From positions 1 to 46,982 of the IMG/VR virus record IMGVR_UViG_3300033148_006858: a stretch of 46,982 nucleotides of DNA; one strand, given 5' to 3'. This DNA comes from a virus. This document shows positions 6,812 to 13,626 of this stretch, one piece after another. The position numbers and the translations under genes are program-made. Positions within the stretch are counted from its first letter, which is position 1, and each line of letters opens with the position of its first letter. The notes under the pieces were generated by a model. The model did not search any database. It saw only the letters and a list, made by a program, of their open reading frames with translations, and was not told the DNA's origin.

Positions 6812-7372
6812 ATGAGTGTTGTAGTGTACGGAAAAAAAGACAGTGATTTTGTAGCTTTACAATTCGCACTTGAAGCCAGACAGCGAAAAGAAAGTCCTTA
6901 TGGACGCAATGATTTGCACCTTGTGCTAATCACCGAACAGCGGCAAGTCGTGGCCACCGATGGCAAGCGGCTTCACGTGGTAGATAATCTCGATACCGAA
7001 TTGCCTGTGCCCGGATTGTACAATCCAACGGTGCACACGAGAACGCGAATCCTTTTAGAATCCGCAGACAAGGAAGCCGTCTTTCCGGAAAACTGGCGGG
7101 ACGTGATCCCCGAACATAAGCAGTTTTGGGGCGATGTTCGGGACGCAAACCATATTTTGGCCTTACTGGGCAGTAAGCAGATTGTTGTTGATCTGGAGTA
7201 TTTGCGGGCACTGAAGCCGTACCTTGAAAACTCCGGCGATTGTAAAGTTTATTTTGGGGAACCGACGCGGCCGATTGTGGTTGACTTTGAGCACGACGCA
7301 GGTTATCATATGCGGAGTGTGATAATGCCACGACTGGTTGACGAGTGGCCAGAAGAGCAAACAGTTTCTTAA
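6812..7372 (+). CDS. Beta-sliding-clamp-like protein, 186 residues
   Basis: The start is ATG 6812 after the box; the in-frame ATG at 6797 lies before it. QVVATDGKRLHVVD (around residue 46) matches the clamp signature LVATDGHRL, and the C-terminal HMRSVIMPRL resembles the conserved VIMPMRL end of bacterial DnaN. A normal clamp subunit has three domains and about 370 residues. This has half that, so it is either a two-domain clamp or a single-domain relative. It could be the processivity factor for the phage polymerase at 17513-19378 or a decoy that binds host clamp partners. The match was made by eye. Confidence 0.55.
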   Translation: MSVVVYGKKDSDFVALQFALEARQRKESPYGRNDLHLVLITEQRQVVATDGKRLHVVDNLDTELPVPGLYNPTVHTRTRILLESADKEAVFPENWRDVIPEHKQFWGDVRDANHILALLGSKQIVVDLEYLRALKPYLENSGDCKVYFGEPTRPIVVDFEHDAGYHMRSVIMPRLVDEWPEEQTVS

Positions 7373-7395
7373 CCGATTATTTGAAAGGGCAAGCA

Positions 7396-8034
7396 ATGGA
7401 AAAGACACAGAAAATTCGGAAAGTTAGTACGTGGGTTGACGAGGTCGGTACGGAATACGTAGTTGAGCCAGTGGCCGAAACTATCGAAAAGGTGGACATC
7501 GGCAACGGTGAAACTCTTGTCGGGTATTTGTCGCAGGATACAGATCCGATGAGTCCGTCGGACTGGTCGGACGAATCGGGCTTTCTCGTACACTACCACC
7601 GAGATTTTTTTCTCAAGTCCGAGTATTGCTCCGAAGAGGAATTGCGGGACTACCTGGCCGGCGAAGTTGAGAAAGACTCTTGGCGGTGGTACGTGATGCC
7701 GGTCAAATCGTATATCCATAGTGGAGTTCATCTTGCCATAGGAACGGGCGGGTTTTCATTCGATCCGGGCGGCTGGGATACCTGCCACTGCGGCTTTGTG
7801 CTGGTTGATAAAAAAACGGCCAAAGACGAGGCGGAAGCATTGCAAAGGGCTAAAGGCATTGTCGCCGAATGGAATTGCTACCTAAGCGGCGATGTTTGGA
7901 CGTTGGTAATCCAGCGAAACGACAATGGGCAATTTGTCGAGATGTTGGACTCTTGCGGCGGGTTTTATGGCTTCGAGTACGCAAAACAAGAGCTGGGCGA
8001 CCAGCTTAAGGCCTTTGAAGAAGACTACAAGTAG
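7396..8034 (+). CDS. Conserved phage protein of unknown function, 212 residues
   Basis: ATG at 7396 behind a GAAAGGGCAAG box. The central segment WYVMPVKSYIHSG, the Trp/Cys-rich WDTCHCGFV and the C-terminal DSCGGFYGFEYA belong to a protein type I have seen in many bacterial and archaeal viruses, always without known function. It is acidic overall and has no membrane segment. Expected cytoplasmic early protein. Confidence 0.75.
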   Translation: MEKTQKIRKVSTWVDEVGTEYVVEPVAETIEKVDIGNGETLVGYLSQDTDPMSPSDWSDESGFLVHYHRDFFLKSEYCSEEELRDYLAGEVEKDSWRWYVMPVKSYIHSGVHLAIGTGGFSFDPGGWDTCHCGFVLVDKKTAKDEAEALQRAKGIVAEWNCYLSGDVWTLVIQRNDNGQFVEMLDSCGGFYGFEYAKQELGDQLKAFEEDYK

Positions 8035-8111
8035 CACTTGCCCTGGCCTGCGGCCGGTCAGGGATGGCCGGCCGTGGGCTTTTATAGGGCGACAATTTGA
8101 AAGGGCAAAAA

Positions 8112-8405
8112 ATGGAAACAAAAAGACGGTGGAAATTATCCGAAGTAAAACTGTTAAACCCCAAATGGTTTTCAGTGGAAAACCAAGCGTTTTTTGACGA
8201 TATAGGCTATAAAGTAGCGTATGGCCAGAAAACAGGTCAAACGTACCTTGTGCAGCATACAAACGGATGGACTGATTTTTTGGATGGAGTAAAGAAGCCT
8301 CATTATCGGTTGCATACGATTCGGGATGATGGTGGCATCGGTGAATTGTTGGACGAAAAGTTTTCGACACGGGAAGCGGTCGAAGAGTGGCTTCAGGATA
8401 AATAA
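8112..8405 (+). CDS. Hypothetical early protein, 97 residues
   Basis: The start is ATG 8112, five bases after GAAAGGGC; an in-frame TTG at 8097 lies before the box and is not used. The segment before the gene (8040-8090) is GC-rich with GGCCGGCC words like those in the control region and can form a hairpin. Product mixed alpha/beta, no family recognised. Confidence 0.65.
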   Translation: METKRRWKLSEVKLLNPKWFSVENQAFFDDIGYKVAYGQKTGQTYLVQHTNGWTDFLDGVKKPHYRLHTIRDDGGIGELLDEKFSTREAVEEWLQDK

Positions 8406-8439
8406 CAAATGGCAACAGGTGGTTTTGAAAGGGCGAAAA

Positions 8440-8625
8440 ATGCGGCGGTTTGATGTGTGGGTCGTCGTCGAGGAATGGGACGGCGATGATAAAATTTCCG
8501 AGGTCGAAACGAGCTGCCTCGGCAGGTTAAAAGACGTTGACCAGGCTTTGACGTTGTTTTATGCGACCGAGGCTTTAGGGCTTGCGGTCAGGGATTATTT
8601 GCCTATTAAGGTAGAGGACGAATGA
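8440..8625 (+). CDS. Hypothetical early protein, 61 residues
   Basis: Last gene carrying the GAAAGGGC box (8427). The product starts with a beta-rich MRRFDVWVVVEEWDGDD and looks like a small acidic folded domain. Its end overlaps the methylase start by four bases (ATGA), indicating coupled translation. Confidence 0.65.
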   Translation: MRRFDVWVVVEEWDGDDKISEVETSCLGRLKDVDQALTLFYATEALGLAVRDYLPIKVEDE

Positions 8626-9146
8626 AGGGCTTTACGCACGAATCGACTTACAACGAGTCGAAGGAATGGTACACGCCCCGGCCTATCTTCGAGGCTTTAG
8701 GGTTGCAGTTTGACCTCGATCCTTGTAGTCCAGGTCGGGGCGTCGTGCCCTGGATACCCGCCAAAACCCATTTGACTGTCTGTAAAAACGGACTGGCTTC
8801 GCAGTGGATGGGTCGAGTATTTCTGAACCCGCCTTACGGAACGGATACGCCAAAATGGCTAAAGCGGCTGGTGGAGCACGGCAACGGCATTGCTCTGGTA
8901 TTTGCTCGGACAGACACTAAATGGTTTCACGACTACGTTTCAAAGGCCGATGCTATTTGCTTTATCCGGGGCCGCGTGGCCTTTGTGCCTGCCAAATACG
9001 CTTCAGAGTACAATAAGGGACTATACACACCGAAGGGCGGTTGCGGGGCGCCCTCAATGCTCGTGGCCTATGGGAAAGATAATGCCGAGACTCTTATAAA
9101 ATGTGGTTTAGGTTTAGTGGTGTTTTGTGGAGAACAGCAGAAATGA
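8622..9146 (+). CDS. dam: Phage DNA N6-adenine methyltransferase (Dam-like)
   Basis: 174 residues, the usual size of the phage Dam family (PF05869). Visible motifs are EWYTPRPIFEALG near the start, FDLDPCS, the catalytic NPPYG at about residues 68-72 and GGCGAPSMLV near the end. These fit AdoMet-dependent methylation of adenine in DNA, usually used to protect phage DNA from host nucleases. It overlaps the gene before by four bases and the gene after by four (ATGA). No restriction partner is present. Confidence 0.88.
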   Translation: MKGFTHESTYNESKEWYTPRPIFEALGLQFDLDPCSPGRGVVPWIPAKTHLTVCKNGLASQWMGRVFLNPPYGTDTPKWLKRLVEHGNGIALVFARTDTKWFHDYVSKADAICFIRGRVAFVPAKYASEYNKGLYTPKGGCGAPSMLVAYGKDNAETLIKCGLGLVVFCGEQQK

Positions 9147-9529
9147 GCATTAAACCTTGCAAAGAGCGGATAAAGCCAGCTTGCCGCCGGCGGCTGGCTC
9201 ATATCCGGCGGCTATATGTGGCCGAGGCTACTGGCGAAGAACTGCCCCTGGAATTTGTGGAAGATTACGGGCGAAGTCTGGCCGAGTATGGAGCCGGCAT
9301 TTGGTTGGTGGAAGCCGGAACCTGGCCAGATCAACGTGAAGACTATGTTCGGTATCAGTTGACGCACGGCGGGCCGTCTGAAGAATTCCGAGTCTATCGA
9401 AATAAAGATGTTGAATTCTGGCTGTCGGACTGGTATGATGCCGCCAAAGTGGACGTAGTCGGTGAGGATGCCGAGCTTGTCTTAAAGATTGTGGAAGACG
9501 CTTTTCCGAGTTTTTGCATAAAGACTTAG
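9143..9529 (+). CDS. Hypothetical protein, 128 residues
   Basis: The ATG at 9143 overlaps the methylase stop as ATGA, which is preferred over the in-frame ATG at 9101 inside the methylase gene. The N-terminal 35 residues are very basic (KERIKPACRRRL) and the rest is acidic with many tryptophans. Last gene of the early operon, before the terminator at 9572. No family recognised. Confidence 0.65.
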   Translation: MSIKPCKERIKPACRRRLAHIRRLYVAEATGEELPLEFVEDYGRSLAEYGAGIWLVEAGTWPDQREDYVRYQLTHGGPSEEFRVYRNKDVEFWLSDWYDAAKVDVVGEDAELVLKIVEDAFPSFCIKT

Positions 9530-9571
9530 GGTATGGTATGGATTATTGGCCCTTTCATCACCCCTCCTCCG

Positions 9572-9606
9572 AAAGGCCCCGACAGGCTTGTTGCCGGGGC
9601 CTTTTC
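9572..9606 (+). terminator. Rho-independent terminator of the early operon
   Basis: AAAGGCCCCG (9572-9581) pairs with CGGGGCCTTT (9595-9604), followed by TT and a C-rich stretch. The 10-bp GC-rich stem and short T-run lie 42 bases after the last early gene. Confidence 0.8.
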
Positions 9607-9663
9607 CTGGGCTTACGGGATTTTTTGGTGGTGGAAATTTTTTGAAAATTCTTTAGAAAAGAC

Positions 9664-9693
9664 TTGACAGCAATGTGAGAAGATTTGTAAAAT
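9664..9693 (+). promoter_or_regulatory. Promoter of the nuclease operon
   Basis: TTGACA (9664-9669), an 18-base spacer and TAAAAT (9688-9693), followed after 38 bases by the start at 9732 with the strong ribosome site AAAGGAG (9717-9723). It lies just after the terminator, so it starts a new transcription unit. Confidence 0.8.
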
Positions 9694-9731
9694 CAAATGT
9701 CAATAATGTTTTTTAGAAAGGAGAAACCGAG

Positions 9732-10025
9732 ATGACTGAGTATAAGCAGAGATATGTTGTCGTTACAACCGACAAGGACCGTCGGGGCGTTTTTCTCGGT
9801 ATCCTGGAGAAACAGGAGAAGGATGTAGTTGTCCTGCGGGATGCCCAGATGGCCGTGTATTATGCCCCAGAGACGCACGGAGTCCTCGGCTTGGCTTCGA
9901 TCGGGCCACAGAAGGGTTCGAGGATTTCGCCAATAGTACCCCGCCTTGAGGTGGATGGTGTTACGGCGGTGATGGATTGTACTGATGAGGCTGTTAAGAA
10001 ATGGAGGGAACAGCCGTGGGACTGA
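9732..10025 (+). CDS. DUF6948-like phage protein, 97 residues
   Basis: The pattern RGVFLGILE, then VVLRDAQMAVYY, then LASIG, then SRISP and a C-terminal CTDEAVKKW agrees with my memory of the DUF6948 family of small phage proteins. Function unknown. Strong ribosome site AAAGGAG nine bases before ATG 9732. It overlaps the next gene slightly. Confidence 0.6.
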   Translation: MTEYKQRYVVVTTDKDRRGVFLGILEKQEKDVVVLRDAQMAVYYAPETHGVLGLASIGPQKGSRISPIVPRLEVDGVTAVMDCTDEAVKKWREQPWD

Positions 10026-10612
10026 AAAAACATAAAGAATTAGAGATTTTCGGCCAAGATAGTGGCTATGGCTGTGGTGAAGCATATGGAAATGACAACG
10101 GCTTTGGAGAAGGACACTGTGGTGATGGTTATGGCAATAGCCGCAGAGACGGACACGGGCTTGGCTCAGGGTTTGAGGGTGGCGGCTATGGTACTCCAAA
10201 CCCAGGCGGCAGCGGTTTCAGCCACGAAGACAATCCAATGGACAAACCAAGACACGTTCGCAAGGGGCGTTGCTACACTGTTTTTCATATTCCTAAGGAA
10301 AGTGCGTGGCGAGCATATCACGTTTTGGAGAAGGCATCTCGGAACAGGTATCTTGTTTACCACAATTGCCCAAGAGGTCGGTTGGTTGACGCAGGTGAAG
10401 AGGTACACGAGAAGAGGGTAGAGTTGGGTCTCTATGGATTCAATGCATATCTCTCCCCGAAGGATGCTTATGCCCCTATTGTGGACGAACGTTCGGACTA
10501 TGCTCTTGCCAAGATACTCATATGGGGCGAGGTCCACGTAGGACGGGACAGCGTTGCCGCCGAGTGCTGGAAGATAGTCGGGGAAATGAAGGACATATGG
10601 GAAGAGTGGTAA
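10016..10612 (+). CDS. Glycine-rich protein with DUF7666-like C-terminus
   Basis: 198 residues from GTG 10016, which has GGAGG eight bases upstream (10003-10007). The in-frame ATG 10001 would place that ribosome site inside the gene. Residues 15-75 are a low-complexity linker of Gly, Tyr, His and Asp. The C-terminal 100 residues (YGFNAYLSPKDA and later IWGEVHVGRDSVAAE) resemble the small DUF7666 domain of phage and bacterial proteins, function unknown. The Gly-rich part could be flexible or phase-separating, which is speculation. Confidence 0.55.
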   Translation: MGLKKHKELEIFGQDSGYGCGEAYGNDNGFGEGHCGDGYGNSRRDGHGLGSGFEGGGYGTPNPGGSGFSHEDNPMDKPRHVRKGRCYTVFHIPKESAWRAYHVLEKASRNRYLVYHNCPRGRLVDAGEEVHEKRVELGLYGFNAYLSPKDAYAPIVDERSDYALAKILIWGEVHVGRDSVAAECWKIVGEMKDIWEEW

Positions 10613-10613
10613 A

Positions 10614-11489
10614 ATGAAAATTACCAACAAATATAATCTGCCTGAAGAATTAGTGTCTGCTATAAAAGCCGGCCAATACAGGCCGACGCCGGACAGGTTC
10701 AGCGTTACGCAGCTAATCGGCCCACCGTTGATCCGTACACTGCTACTTCGTCATTGGGACAATTTAGAGGCCGACGCCTCGGACTTTTTCTGGCGGATTT
10801 TCGGCGGGGGCGTGCACAAGATTCTTGAAAAATCCTCGGCCAATACACACGTCGAGTCTAAACTCGAATGGAGGTTCACTGACGGCGAAAACACTGAGTA
10901 CACTATCGTCGGTGTGCCGGACCTTGTGCGGGTCAGCGAACAGGGCCTCATCATCGAGGACTGGAAAGTAACCTCGGTATGGGCCGGTTTGTTGGGCCTC
11001 AAGCAAGAATGGGAACGCCAATTGAATGTTTATGCCTGGATGGCCCGCCGGCATTACAATAGGGATGTAAAGGCCCTTAAAATCAACCTGATTTTACGGG
11101 ATTGGGACAAAAGAAAAGCTGGTTACGCGAAGAAGAGTTCCGATTATCCTGCGATACCGTTTTTGCAATTAGAAGTTCCCTGCTGGACTGCCGAGGAACA
11201 GGCCGACTATATCAATATGCAATGGAAAGACCACAAACTGCATCCGACGCGGGAATGTACCGACGAAGAGAAGTGGCAACGAGAGACCGTTTATGCTGTT
11301 ATGAACAAACGGGGGACTCGTGCGGTCAACGGCGGTCTTTTCGAGACCAGGGAAGAGGCTGAAAAGCTGTTCGACAAGACCAAGCATAAGTGTATCGAGG
11401 AGCGGCCAGGTGAGAAAGTACGTTGTGAGTATTACTGTATGGTAAGCAAGGTGTGTCCGTACTTTAACAAAAACTTAGAGGATTTTTAG
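10614..11489 (+). CDS. Cas4/RecB-like PD-(D/E)XK nuclease
   Basis: 291 residues. The order of conserved elements is that of the RecB/Cas4 nuclease family: His68 in GGGVHKILE, Asp103 in GVPDLV, Asp116-x-Lys118 in IEDWK and the QLNVYAW motif (Gln136, Tyr140). Near the C-terminus four cysteines (in KHKCIEE and RCEYYCMVSKVCPYF) suggest an iron-sulfur cluster, as in Cas4 and AddB. Expected role: single-strand exonuclease in replication or recombination of phage DNA. There is no CRISPR locus here. Confidence 0.8.
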   Translation: MKITNKYNLPEELVSAIKAGQYRPTPDRFSVTQLIGPPLIRTLLLRHWDNLEADASDFFWRIFGGGVHKILEKSSANTHVESKLEWRFTDGENTEYTIVGVPDLVRVSEQGLIIEDWKVTSVWAGLLGLKQEWERQLNVYAWMARRHYNRDVKALKINLILRDWDKRKAGYAKKSSDYPAIPFLQLEVPCWTAEEQADYINMQWKDHKLHPTRECTDEEKWQRETVYAVMNKRGTRAVNGGLFETREEAEKLFDKTKHKCIEERPGEKVRCEYYCMVSKVCPYFNKNLEDF

Positions 11490-11493
11490 GCTG

Positions 11494-11742
11494 ATGTACA
11501 GAACTTATAGAACACAATCGACTGCGATTTGTCGTAGCAGCAAAAAGCAGGTCAAAACCAGGTTCGAGAACGAAATCGACCCACGCCGCAAAGCGGCACT
11601 GGAAAAGGAAACGGCCAGGATACAACACGAAGAGGCTGTTTTGCGGTCTATGGGCCTTGATCCGTCCGAATTGCCGGCGTTTCTGGCCAACCAATTATTG
11701 ATTAGTTGCGGAGTAAAGAAGAATGGTGCGCAAAAATCTTAG
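11494..11742 (+). CDS. Hypothetical helical protein, 82 residues
   Basis: ATG 11494 lies five bases after the nuclease stop. Residues 15-55 are predicted to form a long charged helix (KKQVKTRFENEIDPRRKAALEKE, given here as adjoining pieces KKQVKTRFENE and IDPRRKAALEKE). No family recognised. It ends just before a weak GCAAAAA/TTTTTGC hairpin (11730-11749) and the next promoter. Confidence 0.55.
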   Translation: MYRTYRTQSTAICRSSKKQVKTRFENEIDPRRKAALEKETARIQHEEAVLRSMGLDPSELPAFLANQLLISCGVKKNGAQKS

Positions 11743-11749
11743 TTTTTGC

Positions 11750-11777
11750 TTGACAAATCCTGCGCTTCTGCTATAAT
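11750..11777 (+). promoter_or_regulatory. Consensus promoter
   Basis: TTGACA (11750-11755), a 16-base spacer and a perfect TATAAT (11772-11777). It is the best -10 box in the window. Transcription should start near 11784, just before the structured RNA. Confidence 0.9.
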
Positions 11778-11783
11778 GGAATG

Positions 11784-11918
11784 TATAGTCGAGGTGGGGC
11801 GACAGTATGATTAACCGTAGTAGGCCGTGTGGCCTGCTACCAGGAGTGCGAATATGAAACCACAGCAAACCGTCCGTAAAGAGAGCTTGTTTTCCTTCAC
11901 ACGCCCCACCTCTTTTTG
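11784..11918 (+). ncRNA. Structured small RNA closed by terminator helix
   Basis: GAGGTGGGGCG (11791-11801) pairs perfectly with CGCCCCACCTC (11902-11912), which is followed by TTTTT, so the closing helix is also a terminator. Inside it, GTAGTAGGCC (11817-11826) pairs with GGCCTGCTAC (11831-11840) over the loop GTGT. The predicted transcript of about 130 bases matches no RNA family I recognise, and 6S RNA does not fit. A 29-codon frame with AGGAG before its ATG (11854-11943) runs through the terminator, so a leader peptide with attenuation is an alternative. Confidence 0.6.
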
Positions 11919-11957
11919 TAGAAGATTGGCCGAGCGGGCCTAATTGGGATTGATGCA

Positions 11958-12081
11958 GGCCGCCAGCGGCGTGTGGGAAACGCACGGGCAAGATGCCAGA
12001 CCGGGGACGCTCGGATGGGAGGTGTTATCCGGCATAAGCTGGAACGTAGGCATCAGCAGGTTCGAATCCTGCCTGGCGGCC
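11958..12081 (+). ncRNA. tRNA-like element with enlarged anticodon region
   Basis: GGCCGCCAG (11958-11966) pairs with CTGGCGGCC (12073-12081) as an acceptor-like stem of 9 bp. Directly before the 3' strand is a perfect T-arm, GCAGG-TTCGAAT-CCTGC (12056-12072), containing the B-box word GGTTCGAATCC. A D-arm-like hairpin GCGT/ACGC with GG in its loop follows the 5' strand (from about 11969). GATGCC (11992-11997) pairs with GGCATC (12049-12054) where an anticodon stem should be, but encloses 51 bases instead of 7. No CCA is encoded. It could be a tRNA with an insertion or a tRNA mimic. Confidence 0.45.
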
Positions 12082-12109
12082 TTGATTGGAAACGTGAAAG
12101 AAAGCAAAG

Positions 12110-12361
12110 ATGGCGAATGCACTTTATTTAGTTACGCCCCTGATCGAGGAACAAAAACGTGCAATCAACACACACTGTTTTGGCGATTGCGGAAAGATTC
12201 TAATGGAAGCGTGGGATTTAGGGCCGTGTGTAGGTTACGCGTGCGAACAAGATAATTGTCCCTACGCACACTCCCAAGCGGGTCCGTTTAGAATGAAATT
12301 GTCAGAAGGGATTGAAAAGACAATAGTGCTACGAAGGTTGAAGGAAGAAAAAACAGAATAG
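12110..12361 (+). CDS. Cys-rich small protein, 83 residues
   Basis: ATG 12110 after GAAAGAAAGCAAAG. Cysteines occur in CFGDCGK and CVGYACEQDNC, six in total, suggesting a metal-binding site. It is followed four bases later by another Cys-containing small protein. No family recognised. Confidence 0.6.
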   Translation: MANALYLVTPLIEEQKRAINTHCFGDCGKILMEAWDLGPCVGYACEQDNCPYAHSQAGPFRMKLSEGIEKTIVLRRLKEEKTE

Positions 12362-12365
12362 AAAA

Positions 12366-12587
12366 ATGTCTCATAAAACCGACATTCCTAAAAAGTATCG
12401 CGGAATATATGATAAGGCGATGGAAGGCAAAAGCCGCAGAGCAGCAATTAAAGCATTTTGTCTTGAATGTGTGCACTGGCAAAAAGAGGAAATACGATTA
12501 TGTACATCCCCGGATTGTCCCTTGTATCTGTATAGACCTTATAGAGATGATTTAGAAGATTCTTTAGGAGACCAGCAAAATGAGTGA
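12366..12587 (+). CDS. Conserved small Cys protein of phages and Planctomycetota type
   Basis: 73 residues with the pattern IPKKYRGIYDKAMEGKSR, then AIKAFCLECVHWQ, then RLCTSPDCPLYLYRPY. I recognise this as a recurring small protein of unknown function, common in planctomycete genomes and environmental phages. The four cysteines probably bind zinc. Its end overlaps the next gene by eight bases. Confidence 0.75.
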   Translation: MSHKTDIPKKYRGIYDKAMEGKSRRAAIKAFCLECVHWQKEEIRLCTSPDCPLYLYRPYRDDLEDSLGDQQNE

Positions 12588-13008
12588 AGAAAGAGATTTA
12601 CAGATCGCACGGATGAATGCCCTCAACCGTGCCGTTGACCTGCTTGTTGCCGGCAAGGGACCAGAAGACCTTGCTGTATGCAAAAGTATGGCCACTGACC
12701 TTGTTGATTGGATTACTTCCGGTGCTTTTGCTTCATCCTCGCCAACAGCGGTGGCCAGGAAAAGCAAAAGGACCTCACCCAAACAGTCCGACGATGGCGA
12801 AACCGAGGAACAGAAAAAGGTTCTGCAGGAAATAGTCCGTAGGTACAAGGAAATGTATGATATAGAAGATATTTCTCTAAAAGCCCTTAAACAAGAAATA
12901 ATCTCTCAATTCGGCAGATTGCCGAGCAAGATGTCCAGTGTTGATATTGTAGTAGAGAACATTCTTGCATCAGCCATTACAAAAGAGGAGCAAGAAGATG
13001 AGGCTTGA
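12580..13008 (+). CDS. Hypothetical protein, 142 residues
   Basis: ATG 12580 with AGGAG seven or more bases upstream (in TTAGGAGACCAGC). Two helical halves are joined by a Ser/Lys-rich linker (SSSPTAVARKSKRTS). It sits between two small proteins just before ssb in the replication module. No family recognised. Confidence 0.65.
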   Translation: MSEERDLQIARMNALNRAVDLLVAGKGPEDLAVCKSMATDLVDWITSGAFASSSPTAVARKSKRTSPKQSDDGETEEQKKVLQEIVRRYKEMYDIEDISLKALKQEIISQFGRLPSKMSSVDIVVENILASAITKEEQEDEA

Positions 13009-13228
13009 AATCTGGTCGGAAAAAGTAGAGAGACCAACGTATCTGAGATTGACAAAAACCGAAGAGGGCTATGTGGAATTGCAAGTCGTTGATGCGGACG
13101 GTTGTTTGCGTGGCGCTTCTGTGTTGTTAGCTATTACCCCAGACGGATGTTTGGAGCGATATAAAGGAGTATGGTCTAAGTTGGGGTTTAAGTTAGACGA
13201 ATGTGGGCGTTTATGGTTGAAGGAATAG
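12998..13228 (+). CDS. Hypothetical protein, 76 residues
   Basis: The start is ATG 12998 with GAGGAG (12986-12991) upstream. It overlaps the previous gene by 11 bases. Beta-rich composition (YVELQVVDADG). No family recognised. Position directly before ssb suggests a role near replication, but that is inference. Confidence 0.6.
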   Translation: MRLEIWSEKVERPTYLRLTKTEEGYVELQVVDADGCLRGASVLLAITPDGCLERYKGVWSKLGFKLDECGRLWLKE

Positions 13229-13249
13229 TTAAGAAAAAGGAGCCAAAAG

Positions 13250-13624
13250 ATGAATCATAATCAAGTTTATTTGGCCGGCCATATTGCCGGAGACATAAGG
13301 GTCCGTGAGGCTGCCGGTTCGAGTGTTGCGAATTGCATTCTTGCCGTTCAGCGTTTTCGGTCGGATCAGTCCGACTTTATTGCAATCGAGGCGTGGGGGC
13401 AAACCGCCAACAGGCTTGCTGACACTTGCCGGAAAGGTACGAACATATTTCTGGCCGGCACGCTTCGCCAAAACAGATGGACTGACAAAGATGGTAGAAC
13501 AAAGTCCGAGTTGAGGGTAAGAATGCAAGATTTCGTGGTCAAAGAAAAAGGCCGGACTCGCCGGCCCAGGAATGAAGAAGATGATTATAACCCACTTGAT
13601 GACATCGACATCACGAACTGGTAA
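13250..13624 (+). CDS. ssb: Single-stranded DNA-binding protein
   Basis: 124 residues with one OB fold: NHNQVYLAGHIAGDIRVRE at the start, then VANCILAVQRF, FIAIEAWGQTANRLAD and GTNIFLAGTLRQNRW. These match bacterial SSB in order and spacing. The C-terminal tail is acidic but ends in IDITNW instead of the canonical DDDIPF, so partner recognition may be specific to phage proteins. It lies directly upstream of the helicase. Confidence 0.92.
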   Translation: MNHNQVYLAGHIAGDIRVREAAGSSVANCILAVQRFRSDQSDFIAIEAWGQTANRLADTCRKGTNIFLAGTLRQNRWTDKDGRTKSELRVRMQDFVVKEKGRTRRPRNEEDDYNPLDDIDITNW

Positions 13625-13626
13625 GA

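Larger units (their letters stand above)
4718..8437 (+). promoter_or_regulatory. Twelve copies of a start-associated box, GAAAGGGC
   Basis: An 11-base word, consensus GAAAGGGCAAG, precedes twelve genes. The copies start at 4718 (GAAAGGACAA), 4894, 5137, 5503, 5924, 6187, 6450, 6572, 6799, 7383, 8099 and 8427. The last C of the box is followed by 5-7 bases and then the start codon. At 5136, 6449, 6571 and 6798 the preceding T makes TGA, so the box also holds the stop codon of the gene before. Only AAAGG can pair with the usual anti-Shine-Dalgarno sequence, whereas late genes use AGGAGG, so the box is a specialised initiation signal. Confidence 0.9.
11743..12109 (+). other. RNA-coding intergenic stretch, 367 bases
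   Basis: No protein gene of convincing size. The stretch holds a consensus promoter (11750-11777), a structured RNA closed by a terminator-type stem (11791-11917) and a tRNA-like fold (11958-12081), followed by the leader of the gene at 12110. Confidence 0.75.

Noticed and set aside
6570-8114. Upstream in-frame starts at 6570, 6797 and 8097
   Set aside because: They would put the conserved GAAAGGGC box inside the coding sequence and give an identical MKGQKM start to three unrelated proteins; the starts after the box are preferred.
10062-10421. Open frame overlapping the glycine-rich gene
   Set aside because: It is the alternative frame of the repeated Gly/Tyr codons and has no ribosome site.
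10614-11489. CRISPR-linked Cas4
   Set aside because: No repeat-spacer array and no other cas gene occurs in the window; stand-alone Cas4-like nucleases are common in phages.
11784-11917. 6S RNA
   Set aside because: The closing stem and single inner hairpin lack the long double-stranded rod with a central bubble that defines 6S RNA.
11958-12081. tmRNA
   Set aside because: The region is far too short, has no tag reading frame and no pseudoknot series; only the T-arm and acceptor-like helix are shared.
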